NCBI RefSeq assembly: GCF_933509905.1 | Contig: NZ_OW150024.1 | Location: 124,001-188,000 of the forward strand | Reading direction: 5' to 3' | DNA: 64,000 nt | From: Trichlorobacter ammonificans | Lineage (GTDB): Bacteria; Desulfobacterota; Desulfuromonadia; Geobacterales; Pseudopelobacteraceae | Shown: piece after piece, positions 1 to 6,402 of the stretch | How positions within the stretch are numbered: position 1 is the first letter of the stretch | How the letters are laid out: every line of letters begins with the position of its first letter | Translations under genes and position numbers: made by a program | The notes under the pieces: model-generated | Told to the model about the DNA's origin: nothing | Seen by the model: the letters and a program-made list of their open reading frames with translations, nothing else | Database searches by the model: none

Positions 1-177
1 GAAGGTGCCGATGCAGCCCCGCAACTGTTTCCTGCGCTTGATGGTGACGAAGCAGCCCGATCTGATGCACAGGGGGGGTGAGGGATTTTCGACGACCGGC
101 AGGAGGGAGCCGCCGACACGGGCAACGATGGTTTCCCGGGCCAGGCGGAGCAACTGCTGCTGTTCCGATGGGGTCAT
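1..177 (-). CDS. AMMECR1-domain protein (AmmeMemoRadiSam system protein A), 3' end cut by window
   Basis: The first 59 codons of a gene that runs off the left edge. The protein starts MTPSEQQQLLRLARETI and reaches LRGCIGTF, matching the start of AMMECR1-domain proteins, whose best-conserved motif is LRGCIG. The family has no settled biochemical role; in bacteria it often travels with a Memo-like protein and a radical SAM protein (the AmmeMemoRadiSam group), which I cannot see here. The start is the ATG at 177, preceded by GGGAGGAGC. It lies 16 bases after def and in the same direction, so it is probably the third gene of the ACT-def operon. The family assignment is good; the missing C-terminus prevents any check of completeness. 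Confidence 0.85.
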   Translation of the reverse strand, partial: MTPSEQQQLLRLARETIVARVGGSLLPVVENPSPPLCIRSGCFVTIKRRKQLRGCIGTF

Positions 178-193
178 GGTGCTCCTCCCGTGT

Positions 194-703
194 TCAGCGG
201 TAGTTTTTGCGTCTGAACAGGCCGGTGGCCACATTGATCACCCGGTCCAGAAACAGCACCCCGTCCAGGTGATCCATCTCATGCTGGATCGCCACCGCCT
301 CGAACCCGGTGGCCCGCACCTCCCGCGGCTCGCCGGTGAGGCCGTCCAGGAAGCGGACGGTGATCTCCGTTGCCCGTTCCACGTCGCCGGTATAGTCCGG
401 CACGCTCATGCACCCCTCCCGCATGACGGCGGAGCCGGCGTGTTCGATGATCTCCGGATTGACCATCAGCAGTCTGCCGTGATTGTTGTCCCTGCCGTGG
501 CGGCTTTGGGAAACATCCACGACGCAGACCCGCAAGCCCACGCCGATCTGCGGCGCAGCAACCCCCACGGAGCCGGGGCCGGCCTCCATGGTATCCACCA
601 GATCCTGCACCAGGGTTCTGATCTCGTCGTCCAGGCGGGGCACCGGATGGGCCAGCTTTTTCAGCAGCGGATGGGGGTATTTCAGAATGCTCTGGACTGC
701 CAT
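194..703 (-). CDS. def: Peptide deformylase
   Basis: Removes the N-terminal formyl group from nascent proteins in the cytoplasm, a metal-dependent hydrolysis. The 169-residue product has all three family motifs: GVAAPQIG (residues 47-54, motif 1), EGCMS (96-100, motif 2, metal ligand Cys98) and QHEMDH (140-145, motif 3, metal ligands His141 and His145, catalytic Glu142). Length is normal for a type I deformylase. The ATG directly follows the TAG stop of the upstream ACT gene (TAGATG), which suggests translational coupling. The usual partner fmt is not next to it in this window. Function is assigned with high confidence. Confidence 0.97.
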   Translation of the reverse strand: MAVQSILKYPHPLLKKLAHPVPRLDDEIRTLVQDLVDTMEAGPGSVGVAAPQIGVGLRVCVVDVSQSRHGRDNNHGRLLMVNPEIIEHAGSAVMREGCMSVPDYTGDVERATEITVRFLDGLTGEPREVRATGFEAVAIQHEMDHLDGVLFLDRVINVATGLFRRKNYR

Positions 704-1261
704 CTACAGCTCCACCGGCGTGATCACCCGCACGCCGATCTCCACCTTGAGTTCCGTTTTCAGTCCGGCGAGCAGCCCTTCCACCTCCGCAGGGGCGAGG
801 TCGTCGGGCAGGGCCGCTTCCAGCAGCATGATGTAGACCGGTTCCGTCTCGGTTCCGGCCAGCTTGGTCTGCAGGTCCATGATGTTGACCTTGCGGGCTG
901 CCAATGCGCTGGTGACCCGGTAGACGATGCCCGGTTGATCGGCGCCGTAGACCGTGATCTGACAGATTTCCCCCGGTGCTTCAGTGCGCCGCTCCTCGCC
1001 TGTCGTGAGGTGACGTACCGACAGAGTCATACCCAACCGGTCGCAGGCCGGTTTCAGCTCGTCCACCAGGCGGCTCTTGGTGAACGGTCGAGGGTGGGAG
1101 ACGATCAGGATCATGGCGAATTCGCCGGCCAGCATGGCGCAACTGGAGTCGGCGATATTGCAGCCCAGGCGATAGAAGACCTCGGTAACACCGGCAACGA
1201 TACCGGTACGGTCGGCGCCGACCACGGATACGGCGAAATAGGTCGATTCGTTCGAATGCAT
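704..1261 (-). CDS. Double-ACT-domain protein, GcvR-like
   Basis: A 185-residue protein made almost wholly of two ACT domains. The first starts near residue 8 (YFAVSVVGADRTGIVAGVTE) and the second near residue 95 (QITVYGADQPGIVYRVTSAL). Both carry the D-x-x-G-I-V turn that in ACT domains often shapes an amino-acid site. This layout is that of the glycine cleavage repressor GcvR and similar regulators. No enzyme or DNA-binding domain is present, so it probably acts by ligand-dependent protein contact. The start at 1261 was chosen because GGAG stands 7 bases upstream (AAGGAGCGGATC) and because the conserved fold begins directly after it; longer in-frame starts have no such support. First gene of the operon with def. 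Confidence 0.8.
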   Translation of the reverse strand: MHSNESTYFAVSVVGADRTGIVAGVTEVFYRLGCNIADSSCAMLAGEFAMILIVSHPRPFTKSRLVDELKPACDRLGMTLSVRHLTTGEERRTEAPGEICQITVYGADQPGIVYRVTSALAARKVNIMDLQTKLAGTETEPVYIMLLEAALPDDLAPAEVEGLLAGLKTELKVEIGVRVITPVEL

Positions 1262-1338
1262 GATCCGCTCCTTGTCGAAGGTTCTGAAACTGTTCGTTGG
1301 TATCACTAACCGGCCGGCCGTCGCAACGGTTTTGACGA

Positions 1339-1367
1339 TTGACAAAGCAACAGTCCCCTCTTTAGAC
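1339..1367 (+). promoter_or_regulatory. Candidate sigma-70 promoter for DUF2062-radC
   Basis: A perfect TTGACA at 1339-1344 is followed after 16-17 bases by a weak -10 (TTTAGA or TTAGAC, 1361-1367). Transcription would begin about 1373, only some 6 bases before the ATG at 1379, and no ribosome-binding site is visible, so the message may be nearly leaderless. The weak -10 limits confidence. Confidence 0.4.
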
Positions 1368-1378
1368 TGGCGTCGCCC

Positions 1379-1891
1379 ATGACACGAGATCAACTTAAAC
1401 AGCGCTTTACCGCCATTCTTGCCCTGGACAGCCATCCCGGCCATATCGCCGCCGGTTTCGCCGTGGGGGTCTTCATCAGCATTACCCCTTTCTTCGGTCT
1501 GCACACCGCCATGGCCGTGGCTGCCGCCTTCCTGTTCCGACTCAACAAGCTGACCACCATCACCGGTGCCTGGATCAATACGCCGCTGACCGTGCCGCCG
1601 GTGCTGATCGCCTGCTACAAGCTGGGGGCCTGGCTGCTGGGGGAAACGGCCCGTCCCTTCAGCGTCACCACCCTGGAATGGGACTATCTCAAAGGGTACG
1701 CCGAGGCCCTCATGCTGGGCAGCGCCGTGATCGGCCTGGCTGCTGCGGCGGCGGGGTACGGACTCTGCTACTGGCTGGTGGTGCGCTTCCGGCGCAAGGA
1801 TCCCGCCCTGGCCGAGCTGACCCGTGAAACGCTTTTGACCGGTGAAGACCTGGAGCAGGTGCTGGAACAGCCGGACAGGAACCGACCATGA
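1379..1891 (+). CDS. DUF2062 membrane protein
   Basis: A 170-residue protein of the DUF2062 family, whose function is unknown. The family signature covers residues 20-65: GHIAAGFAVGVFISITPFFG, then a helix, then ITGAWINTPLTVPP. Hydrophobic segments lie near residues 22-50, 66-88 and 118-140, with a charged C-terminal tail, so it is an inner-membrane protein. Its last four bases (ATGA) overlap the start of radC, so the two are probably translated together; no functional link to RadC is known to me. The start has no clear Shine-Dalgarno sequence and lies just downstream of the candidate promoter at 1339-1367. Family call firm, role unknown. Confidence 0.85.
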   Translation: MTRDQLKQRFTAILALDSHPGHIAAGFAVGVFISITPFFGLHTAMAVAAAFLFRLNKLTTITGAWINTPLTVPPVLIACYKLGAWLLGETARPFSVTTLEWDYLKGYAEALMLGSAVIGLAAAAAGYGLCYWLVVRFRRKDPALAELTRETLLTGEDLEQVLEQPDRNRP

Positions 1892-2580
1892 GTGGCGGCG
1901 GAATTAATCAGTGGCCCGAGGAGGAGCGGCCCCGCGAGAAACTGCTCAAGCGGGGCAGTGCGGCCCTCTCCGATGCCGAATTGCTGGCGCTGGTACTGCG
2001 CAGCGGTGATGCGGCAACGGGCCGTTCCGCCATCGATCTGGGGCGCACCCTGCTGGCCCGGTTCGAGGGCAGCCTGCGTGCCCTTGCCCGGGCTGAACTG
2101 AACGAACTGCAACAGGTGAAGGGGCTGGGGTTGGCCAAGGCGGCTTCGTTGAAGGCTGCCTTTGTCCTGGCTTCCCGCTTCCAGGCGCGCCCCCTCGTTG
2201 CGCTGGAGCGCTTCACCGCTCCGGCACAGGTTTTCGACTACTTTCACCATGAGTTGCGCGACGCGGTGAAGGAACAGTTCCTGGTACTGCTGCTGGACGG
2301 CAGGAACCGGATTACCCGCAAGGTAGCGGTGTCCGAGGGGTCCCTCAACCAGAGCATCGTCCATCCCCGGGAGGTCTTTGTCCCGGCGGTGCGGGAGTCA
2401 GCGGCGGCAGTCATCTTCGTGCATAACCATCCCTCTGGCGATCCGGCCCCCAGTCGGGAGGACCGGGAGCTCACCCGCCGCCTGAAGGAGGCGGGTGAGC
2501 TGCTGGGGATTCGGGTGCTGGATCACGTCATCATCGGTGACGGCAGCTACTTCAGTTTTACGGAGTCGGGACTGTTGTAA
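1888..2580 (+). CDS. radC: RadC/JAB-domain protein
   Basis: A 230-residue RadC family member. The N-terminal half has a helix-hairpin-helix-like stretch (LNELQQVKGLGLAKAASLKA) and the C-terminal half is a JAB/MPN domain with the metal motif HNHPSGDPAPSREDR (HxHP...D). JAMM domains bind zinc and in other families cleave isopeptide bonds. Despite the name, a role of RadC in DNA repair has not held up, and the biochemical activity is uncertain. Full length, and coupled to the upstream DUF2062 gene through an ATGA overlap. The next gene lies on the opposite strand, so this is the end of a two-gene unit; no clear terminator follows. Confidence 0.92.
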   Translation: MSGGGINQWPEEERPREKLLKRGSAALSDAELLALVLRSGDAATGRSAIDLGRTLLARFEGSLRALARAELNELQQVKGLGLAKAASLKAAFVLASRFQARPLVALERFTAPAQVFDYFHHELRDAVKEQFLVLLLDGRNRITRKVAVSEGSLNQSIVHPREVFVPAVRESAAAVIFVHNHPSGDPAPSREDRELTRRLKEAGELLGIRVLDHVIIGDGSYFSFTESGLL

Positions 2581-2705
2581 AAAACGTGCTGCCGGCGGCC
2601 GGCGGCGCTGGTGCGAAGGCCGCAGCTCCCGGTGGCCGGCCTTGAGCTCACGCTCCATGAGCCGCGGTATCCGGTCTTCCCCATGACGTTGTTCAGTTCC
2701 GGCCT

Positions 2706-2957
2706 TTATGCAAGATCATCCATCAGGTCCAGCACAAAATTCTTGGCCCGTCCGGCCGGGGCGATCACCCCGTAGGCCATCGCCTCCTTCAGTTCGGCGC
2801 TCCCGGCGCCGGCAGCCTTTGCCAAGGCTGCGTGTTTCTTCAGTCAGGTGGGACACCCGACGGCCACGGCGCATCCCACCCGGATCAGCTCACGGGTTTT
2901 CGTGTCCAGCACCTCTTCGTACTCGAAATCGGCAAACAGTTTCTTGCGGATTTTCAC
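2706..2957 (-). CDS. AhpD-like (carboxymuconolactone decarboxylase family) selenoprotein, CxxU, UGA read through
   Basis: A gene that standard callers would split or miss, because codon 38 is TGA (2846-2844). Read through, it gives an 83-residue protein with a continuous small AhpD-like fold: an N-terminal helix with TRELIRVGCAVAVGCPT, residue 38, then LKKHAALAKAAGAG and a GVIAPAGRAKNF helix, ending in TAA. The TGA occupies exactly the second cysteine of the family's redox CxxC, giving Cys35-Pro-Thr-Sec38. Twelve bases after the TGA comes a perfect 8-bp hairpin with a GGCA loop, the form of a bacterial SECIS. The GTG start has AAGGAGG 8 bases upstream. CxxU AhpD-like proteins are a known selenoprotein type. 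The expected activity is thiol/selenol redox chemistry, with an unknown partner. The alternative is a pseudogene with one nonsense mutation, which the hairpin and the intact frame argue against. Confidence 0.85.
2812..2831 (-). promoter_or_regulatory. Predicted bacterial SECIS hairpin
   Basis: Within the coding strand of the AhpD-like gene, GCAGCCTT (2831-2824), loop GGCA (2823-2820) and AAGGCTGC (2819-2812) form a perfect 8-bp stem. It begins 12 bases after the TGA, so the loop lies about 20 bases downstream. That spacing, and a G-rich apical loop, fit what SelB recognises in bacterial SECIS elements. Confidence 0.8.
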
Positions 2958-3072
2958 GCATCATCCCTCCTTCCGTTGTGTGATTGCCTGGTTGATATTG
3001 CCAGCCCATGATAGCGGCGCTGCAGTACTTCGGCAAGTCTCCGGTTGCTGCCGGTGCCGCCGGAGAGAACTT

Positions 3073-3101
3073 TTGACATTCCAGGGGGGTTACGGCATAG
3101 T
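3073..3101 (+). promoter_or_regulatory. Sigma-70-type promoter for the yggT-DivIVA-DUF167 operon
   Basis: TTGACA at 3073-3078, a 17-base spacer, and CATAGT at 3096-3101 (4 of 6 matches to TATAAT). It lies 34 bases before the YggT start, with CGGAGG at about 3117-3122 serving as ribosome-binding site. Confidence 0.6.
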
Positions 3102-3134
3102 ATCGAGCTACGTTCACCGGAGGTTGCAGCTCTC

Positions 3135-3461
3135 ATGATCCTTTTCGCCAACATCCTGTATGCGCTGGCCAAGATCGTCGAACTGGCCGATGGCCTGCTG
3201 ACGATCTACAAGTATATCCTGATCGCCACGGTGCTGCTTTCCTGGGTCAACCCCGATCCCTACAACCCGATCGTCAACTTTCTCTACCGGGTGACCGAGC
3301 CGGTGTTGAGCAGAATCCGCCGCCACCTCCCGGCCTTCGGGCCGATGGACCTGTCGCCGCTGGTGGCCTTTGCCGCCATCTACGTGCTGCAGATCGTGCT
3401 GCTGGATACCCTGTATCAATACCTGATCAACTACAGCATGCTTCTCAAGCTGAAGGGATAA
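3135..3461 (+). CDS. YggT family membrane protein
   Basis: A 108-residue inner-membrane protein with the YGGT signature: a first hydrophobic helix (residues 1-20), a second (about 28-45) ending in LLSWVNPDPYNPIVNFLYRV, the loop TEPVLSRIRRHLP, and a last helix (about 70-95). These proteins are linked to cell-division loci and osmotic stress, but the mechanism is unknown. The start at 3135 is preceded by a GGAGG 12 bases upstream and puts the first helix at the N-terminus as in homologues; an in-frame longer version would add a soluble N-terminus typical of no family member. It is followed 3 bases later by the DivIVA gene, the common yggT-DivIVA pairing. Confidence 0.85.
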   Translation: MILFANILYALAKIVELADGLLTIYKYILIATVLLSWVNPDPYNPIVNFLYRVTEPVLSRIRRHLPAFGPMDLSPLVAFAAIYVLQIVLLDTLYQYLINYSMLLKLKG

Positions 3462-3464
3462 GTG

Positions 3465-3920
3465 ATGAAGATTACCCCCCTCGACATTCAGCAGCAGCAG
3501 TTCAAGGGCAAGATGCTGGGCGGGCTCGACCCCGAGGATGTGGATGCCTTTCTGCAGGCGGTGGCCCAGGAGATGGAAGGGCTGGTCCGCGAGAACGGCG
3601 ACCTGAAGGAGCAGGCGACCCGTCAGTCGCGTGAGCTGGAAGACCTGGTGAGCAAGGAAAAGGATCTGCGGGAAACCATGTTGGCGGCCCAGCGGATCAC
3701 GGAAGAAATGAAGGCCAATGCCCAGAAGGAGGCCGAGCTGCTGGTGGCCGAGGCCCGTCTGGAGGCCCGTCGGCTGGTGGACGAGGCCGAGCGGCAGGTG
3801 GCTGAGCTGCAGGCGCGGGTTCAGGATGTCCGTCGTCAGCGGCTCCAGTTCGAGACCGATCTGAAGGCACTGCTGGACACCTACGCCCGGATGCTCGGCA
3901 GCAGCCATGGGCAGCAATGA
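3465..3920 (+). CDS. DivIVA-domain protein
   Basis: A 151-residue coiled-coil protein. The first 35 residues hold the DivIVA N-terminal signature (MKITPLDIQQQQF, then GLDPEDVDAFLQAVAQEME), which in DivIVA binds curved membrane. Residues 35-140 are heptad-rich and highly charged, as expected for a long parallel coiled coil. It probably marks poles or septa and recruits division or envelope proteins. I chose the ATG at 3465; a GTG three bases earlier is also in frame, but the AAGGG ribosome-binding site at 3453 spaces better with the ATG. It overlaps the DUF167 gene by 14 bases. Confidence 0.85.
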   Translation: MKITPLDIQQQQFKGKMLGGLDPEDVDAFLQAVAQEMEGLVRENGDLKEQATRQSRELEDLVSKEKDLRETMLAAQRITEEMKANAQKEAELLVAEARLEARRLVDEAERQVAELQARVQDVRRQRLQFETDLKALLDTYARMLGSSHGQQ

Positions 3921-4212
3921 GCAGACCTCCTGGTATCGTCAGGAGGGGGAGGCGCTGCTGGTGCACCTCTACGTGCAGCCCAGGGCTTCCCGCAGCCGGA
4001 TCTGCGGCATCCACGAGGGTGAGCTGAAGCTGCAGCTCGCGGCGCCGCCGGTGGACGGAGCGGCCAACGATGCATGCCGTTCCTTTTTTGCCCGGCTTTG
4101 CAAGGTACCCCGTTCGGCGGTGACCATACTTGCCGGTGAGACCTCACGGCACAAGCGGCTGCGGATCGCAGGAGGATCGGTTGCACCGATTATGGCGGTG
4201 CTTGGGGAGTAG
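3907..4212 (+). CDS. DUF167/YggU family protein
   Basis: A small cytoplasmic protein of 101 residues and unknown function. Family hallmarks: LLVHLYVQPRASRSRICGIH near the N-terminus, LKLQLAAPPVDGAANDA in the middle (the typical PPVDGKAN motif) and VTILAGETSRHKRLRI near the end. Full length. It overlaps the 3' end of the DivIVA gene by 14 bases and lies 73 bases before the FKBP gene. YggT, DivIVA and YggU genes are often adjacent in bacteria, which fits one transcription unit from the promoter at 3073. Confidence 0.88.
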   Translation: MGSNEQTSWYRQEGEALLVHLYVQPRASRSRICGIHEGELKLQLAAPPVDGAANDACRSFFARLCKVPRSAVTILAGETSRHKRLRIAGGSVAPIMAVLGE

Positions 4213-4285
4213 CAGAACAGCAGCATTTTTTAATCCCCGGGCCCGTATGGCTGCCGGGGGCATTTTGTCGCGAAAGGATACCAGC

Positions 4286-4777
4286 ATGGCACAGGCACAA
4301 CAGGGTAATACGGTTCGGGTTCACTATACCGGTACCCTTGAAGACGGAACGGTTTTCGATTCATCCGAAACAGTTGAGGAAGGGAGCGGCTGCTGTTCCA
4401 GCGGCTGCAGCCCGGCATCCGGTTGCGGCGGGGCGGAGCCGCTGGAGTTTGCCATCGGCCAGGGGAGCGTTATCCCCGGTTTTGAAAAGGCGGTAATCGG
4501 GCTGAGCGTGGGCGAACGGGTCACGGTGACCATTCCCGCCGATGAGGCCTACGGCCCCCACCACAGTCAGATGGTGGCGGTGGTCAACCGCGCCGAGATG
4601 AGCAACGAGATTGAACCGATCGAGGGTCAGCAGCTGGAAGTGGTACTGCAGGACGGCTCCACCATGCCGGTGCTGATCACCGAGGTGACCGAGACCACGG
4701 TGACCCTGGACGCCAACCATCCGCTGGCCGGCCGGGATCTGACCTTCGATATCAAGCTGGTGGAGATCGTTTCCTGA
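4286..4777 (+). CDS. FKBP-type peptidyl-prolyl isomerase, SlyD-like, with a cysteine-rich insert
   Basis: A 163-residue cis-trans prolyl isomerase and chaperone. The FKBP half includes VRVHYTGTLEDGTVFDSS and EFAIGQGSVIPGFEKAVIGL, then the flap-type insertion seen in SlyD (about residues 85-140) and a closing strand LTFDIKLVEIVS. What is unusual is residues 29-50: between FDSSE and EPLEF, where ordinary members have a short loop, there is a 20-residue insert with Cys36, Cys37, Cys41 and Cys47. This is probably a metal-binding or redox site. SlyD proteins bind nickel, but through a C-terminal His/Cys tail that is absent here. Start ATG at 4286 with AAAGGA upstream. No signal peptide, so cytoplasmic. 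Confidence 0.88.
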   Translation: MAQAQQGNTVRVHYTGTLEDGTVFDSSETVEEGSGCCSSGCSPASGCGGAEPLEFAIGQGSVIPGFEKAVIGLSVGERVTVTIPADEAYGPHHSQMVAVVNRAEMSNEIEPIEGQQLEVVLQDGSTMPVLITEVTETTVTLDANHPLAGRDLTFDIKLVEIVS

Positions 4778-4805
4778 GGCTTTGGAGCGCAATCGCACGA
4801 AACGT

Positions 4806-4840
4806 AAAAGGGCTGTCCCGTGTGGGGACAGCCCTTTTTT
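4806..4840. terminator. Bidirectional rho-independent terminator
   Basis: A perfect 10-bp stem GGGCTGTCCC (4810-4819) / GGGACAGCCC (4825-4834) with a 5-base loop, flanked by AAAA on the left and TTTTTT on the right. It lies between the convergent FKBP and DUF3426 genes and can end transcription from both sides. Confidence 0.92.
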
Positions 4841-4877
4841 CATGTGTATGCTCGGCAGATTGCTGAAAGTCTGTGGG

Positions 4878-6344
4878 CTACTTGCTGGCAGCCACCGTTG
4901 ATCCTGCCGCTTCCACGGCAAAGTCCCGTCCCTCCTTGGGAGGGTTGACAACGACGATGGTGAAGGGGATCGCCTTGCCCGGTTGAACCTCCAGATTGAC
5001 CAGCGAGTCGCCGAACTGGTTGTTCATGGTGGTCTCGATCTTGTCCGCCGGCATGGTGAGTAGTTGTTCGCGGGTCAGTTGGTTGCCGGCATAGGCGGTC
5101 TTGCTGGTCAGTACGCTGCCGTCGCCGGCGTAGAGCGTTGCCTTCACCTGCAGGGAAGCGCGGGGCTTGCTGAACTGGTTGACTGCTTCACCGGTGATCA
5201 CCAGCAGCTCGCCGGCCGTGGTCTGCTCCAGGAAAAAGGCGCCGGTTTTCTGGATCGTGATTCTGCCCTCCTCGGCCGGCACGCGCGACTTTTCGAACAG
5301 TTTGAGAGCGCCGGGACCGTCGGAGAGGTGATGGTAGGACAGGTAGCCCAAGGCGCCGACCACCAGTACGGTGACCACCGCAATCAGGGAAGAAAGCAGC
5401 GGGCTTTGGCGCCGTCGCGAGCTGATGGCCAGCGGAGGTACTTCCTCGGACTGGGGCTGCTCGGGAACCGCAAAGGTGATGGCCGGGGATGTCGGAGCAG
5501 GGGGGGCTTCCACCACAGCGGGACGGCCTGCAGTGGTTTCGTTCTCGAACGTCAGGTCGCCCAGGCCGAAGGAGTCCTCAGCGGCCGCCGCGGCGTCCGG
5601 CGTCGGCGCGGGGGAAAACATGAATGCTGCCGGCGTCCCCGTCGGTGCCGGAGTGTCGCCGGGGGGAAGGGGGGGCGGCAGCTCAGCGGCCATGGCTGGG
5701 GAGGAAACCGTGGGTTCGTCAAAGGGGTTCTCGATCCCGATTGCCGGCTCCGGTGGCGGGAACGGGGCGGCGGATTCTGCCGGCTGCTGCGGGGGAGCCA
5801 TAACCATGGTCATGTCGCCGAAGGTCTCCTGACCCGTCGCGGCCGGCTCGCTGCCGAAGGAAAGATCGCTGAAGTCGACGCTGCCCGCTGCCGCGTCGGT
5901 CTGGGCCAAGTCGAACTCGCTTGCCGCCGGGCCGAAGGATGGGGGGGGCGATGTTGCAAGGGAGATATCCCCGAAAGTGGTATCCACGGCTGCGGCCGTG
6001 TCCGTTGCAGCAGGAGACGCTTCCAGCGGCGTGTCGCCGAAATCGAAGACAGGCGACGGTTCCGGCTCAAACCCGGCCACCTCCGGCTCGGCCGGTGGGG
6101 CTGCGGCCATGCGGACCGTTGCGTCGGCGGTTTCCAGGGCAGGAGCCCAGAGATCCTCCGCAACCGGTGACGGGGGCGCTGCCGCTGCTGCGCCGAGCGG
6201 TGGTGCCGTCTCCGGTGCGTTCTCTTCCCGCTGCACCGTGAAGACGTGACGGCACTTCGCGCAACGGACCTTGACGCCCCGCTCGGAGACCTTTTCGTCG
6301 TCAAGCCTGAATTTTGTCCGGCACTGTTCGCATTGAACGATCAT
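4878..6344 (-). CDS. Zinc-ribbon / DUF3426 single-pass membrane protein
   Basis: A 488-residue protein in three parts. Residues 1-35 are an MJ0042-type zinc ribbon with Cys5, Cys8, Cys28 and Cys31. Residues 36-305 are a low-complexity, Ala/Pro-rich acidic linker with recurring phrases such as FGDxT and SFGLGDLTF. A helix at about 318-337 crosses the membrane, and the remaining 150 residues are a DUF3426 domain, predicted on the far side. This arrangement, a cytoplasmic zinc finger tied to an extracytoplasmic domain, is frequent in delta-proteobacteria; its role is unknown. I start it at 6344, directly before the zinc ribbon, with GGGGAG upstream. It lies 58 bases after the TIGR02757 gene. Confidence 0.82.
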   Translation of the reverse strand: MIVQCEQCRTKFRLDDEKVSERGVKVRCAKCRHVFTVQREENAPETAPPLGAAAAAPPSPVAEDLWAPALETADATVRMAAAPPAEPEVAGFEPEPSPVFDFGDTPLEASPAATDTAAAVDTTFGDISLATSPPPSFGPAASEFDLAQTDAAAGSVDFSDLSFGSEPAATGQETFGDMTMVMAPPQQPAESAAPFPPPEPAIGIENPFDEPTVSSPAMAAELPPPLPPGDTPAPTGTPAAFMFSPAPTPDAAAAAEDSFGLGDLTFENETTAGRPAVVEAPPAPTSPAITFAVPEQPQSEEVPPLAISSRRRQSPLLSSLIAVVTVLVVGALGYLSYHHLSDGPGALKLFEKSRVPAEEGRITIQKTGAFFLEQTTAGELLVITGEAVNQFSKPRASLQVKATLYAGDGSVLTSKTAYAGNQLTREQLLTMPADKIETTMNNQFGDSLVNLEVQPGKAIPFTIVVVNPPKEGRDFAVEAAGSTVAASK

Positions 6345-6402
6345 CGTCGTCTCCCCTTCCGGGCATAATCCGGGAAATCCCTGCAAAATCTGCGATTTTG
6401 TA

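Noticed and set aside
5-1309. A 434-codon plus-strand open frame opposite def and the ACT gene
   Set aside because: The sequence is Gln/His/Arg-rich with no domain, and def and the ACT protein on the other strand are unmistakable. High GC makes long antisense frames common here.
2581-2705. Terminator or small gene between radC and the selenoprotein gene
   Set aside because: There are GCCGG/CCGGC pairs but the T run is six bases away from the stem, and no frame with a ribosome-binding site is present.
2706-2957. Pseudogene explanation for the AhpD-like gene
   Set aside because: A single TGA exactly at the catalytic Cys position, an otherwise intact frame, a strong ribosome-binding site and a SECIS-like hairpin at the right distance are all better explained by selenocysteine.
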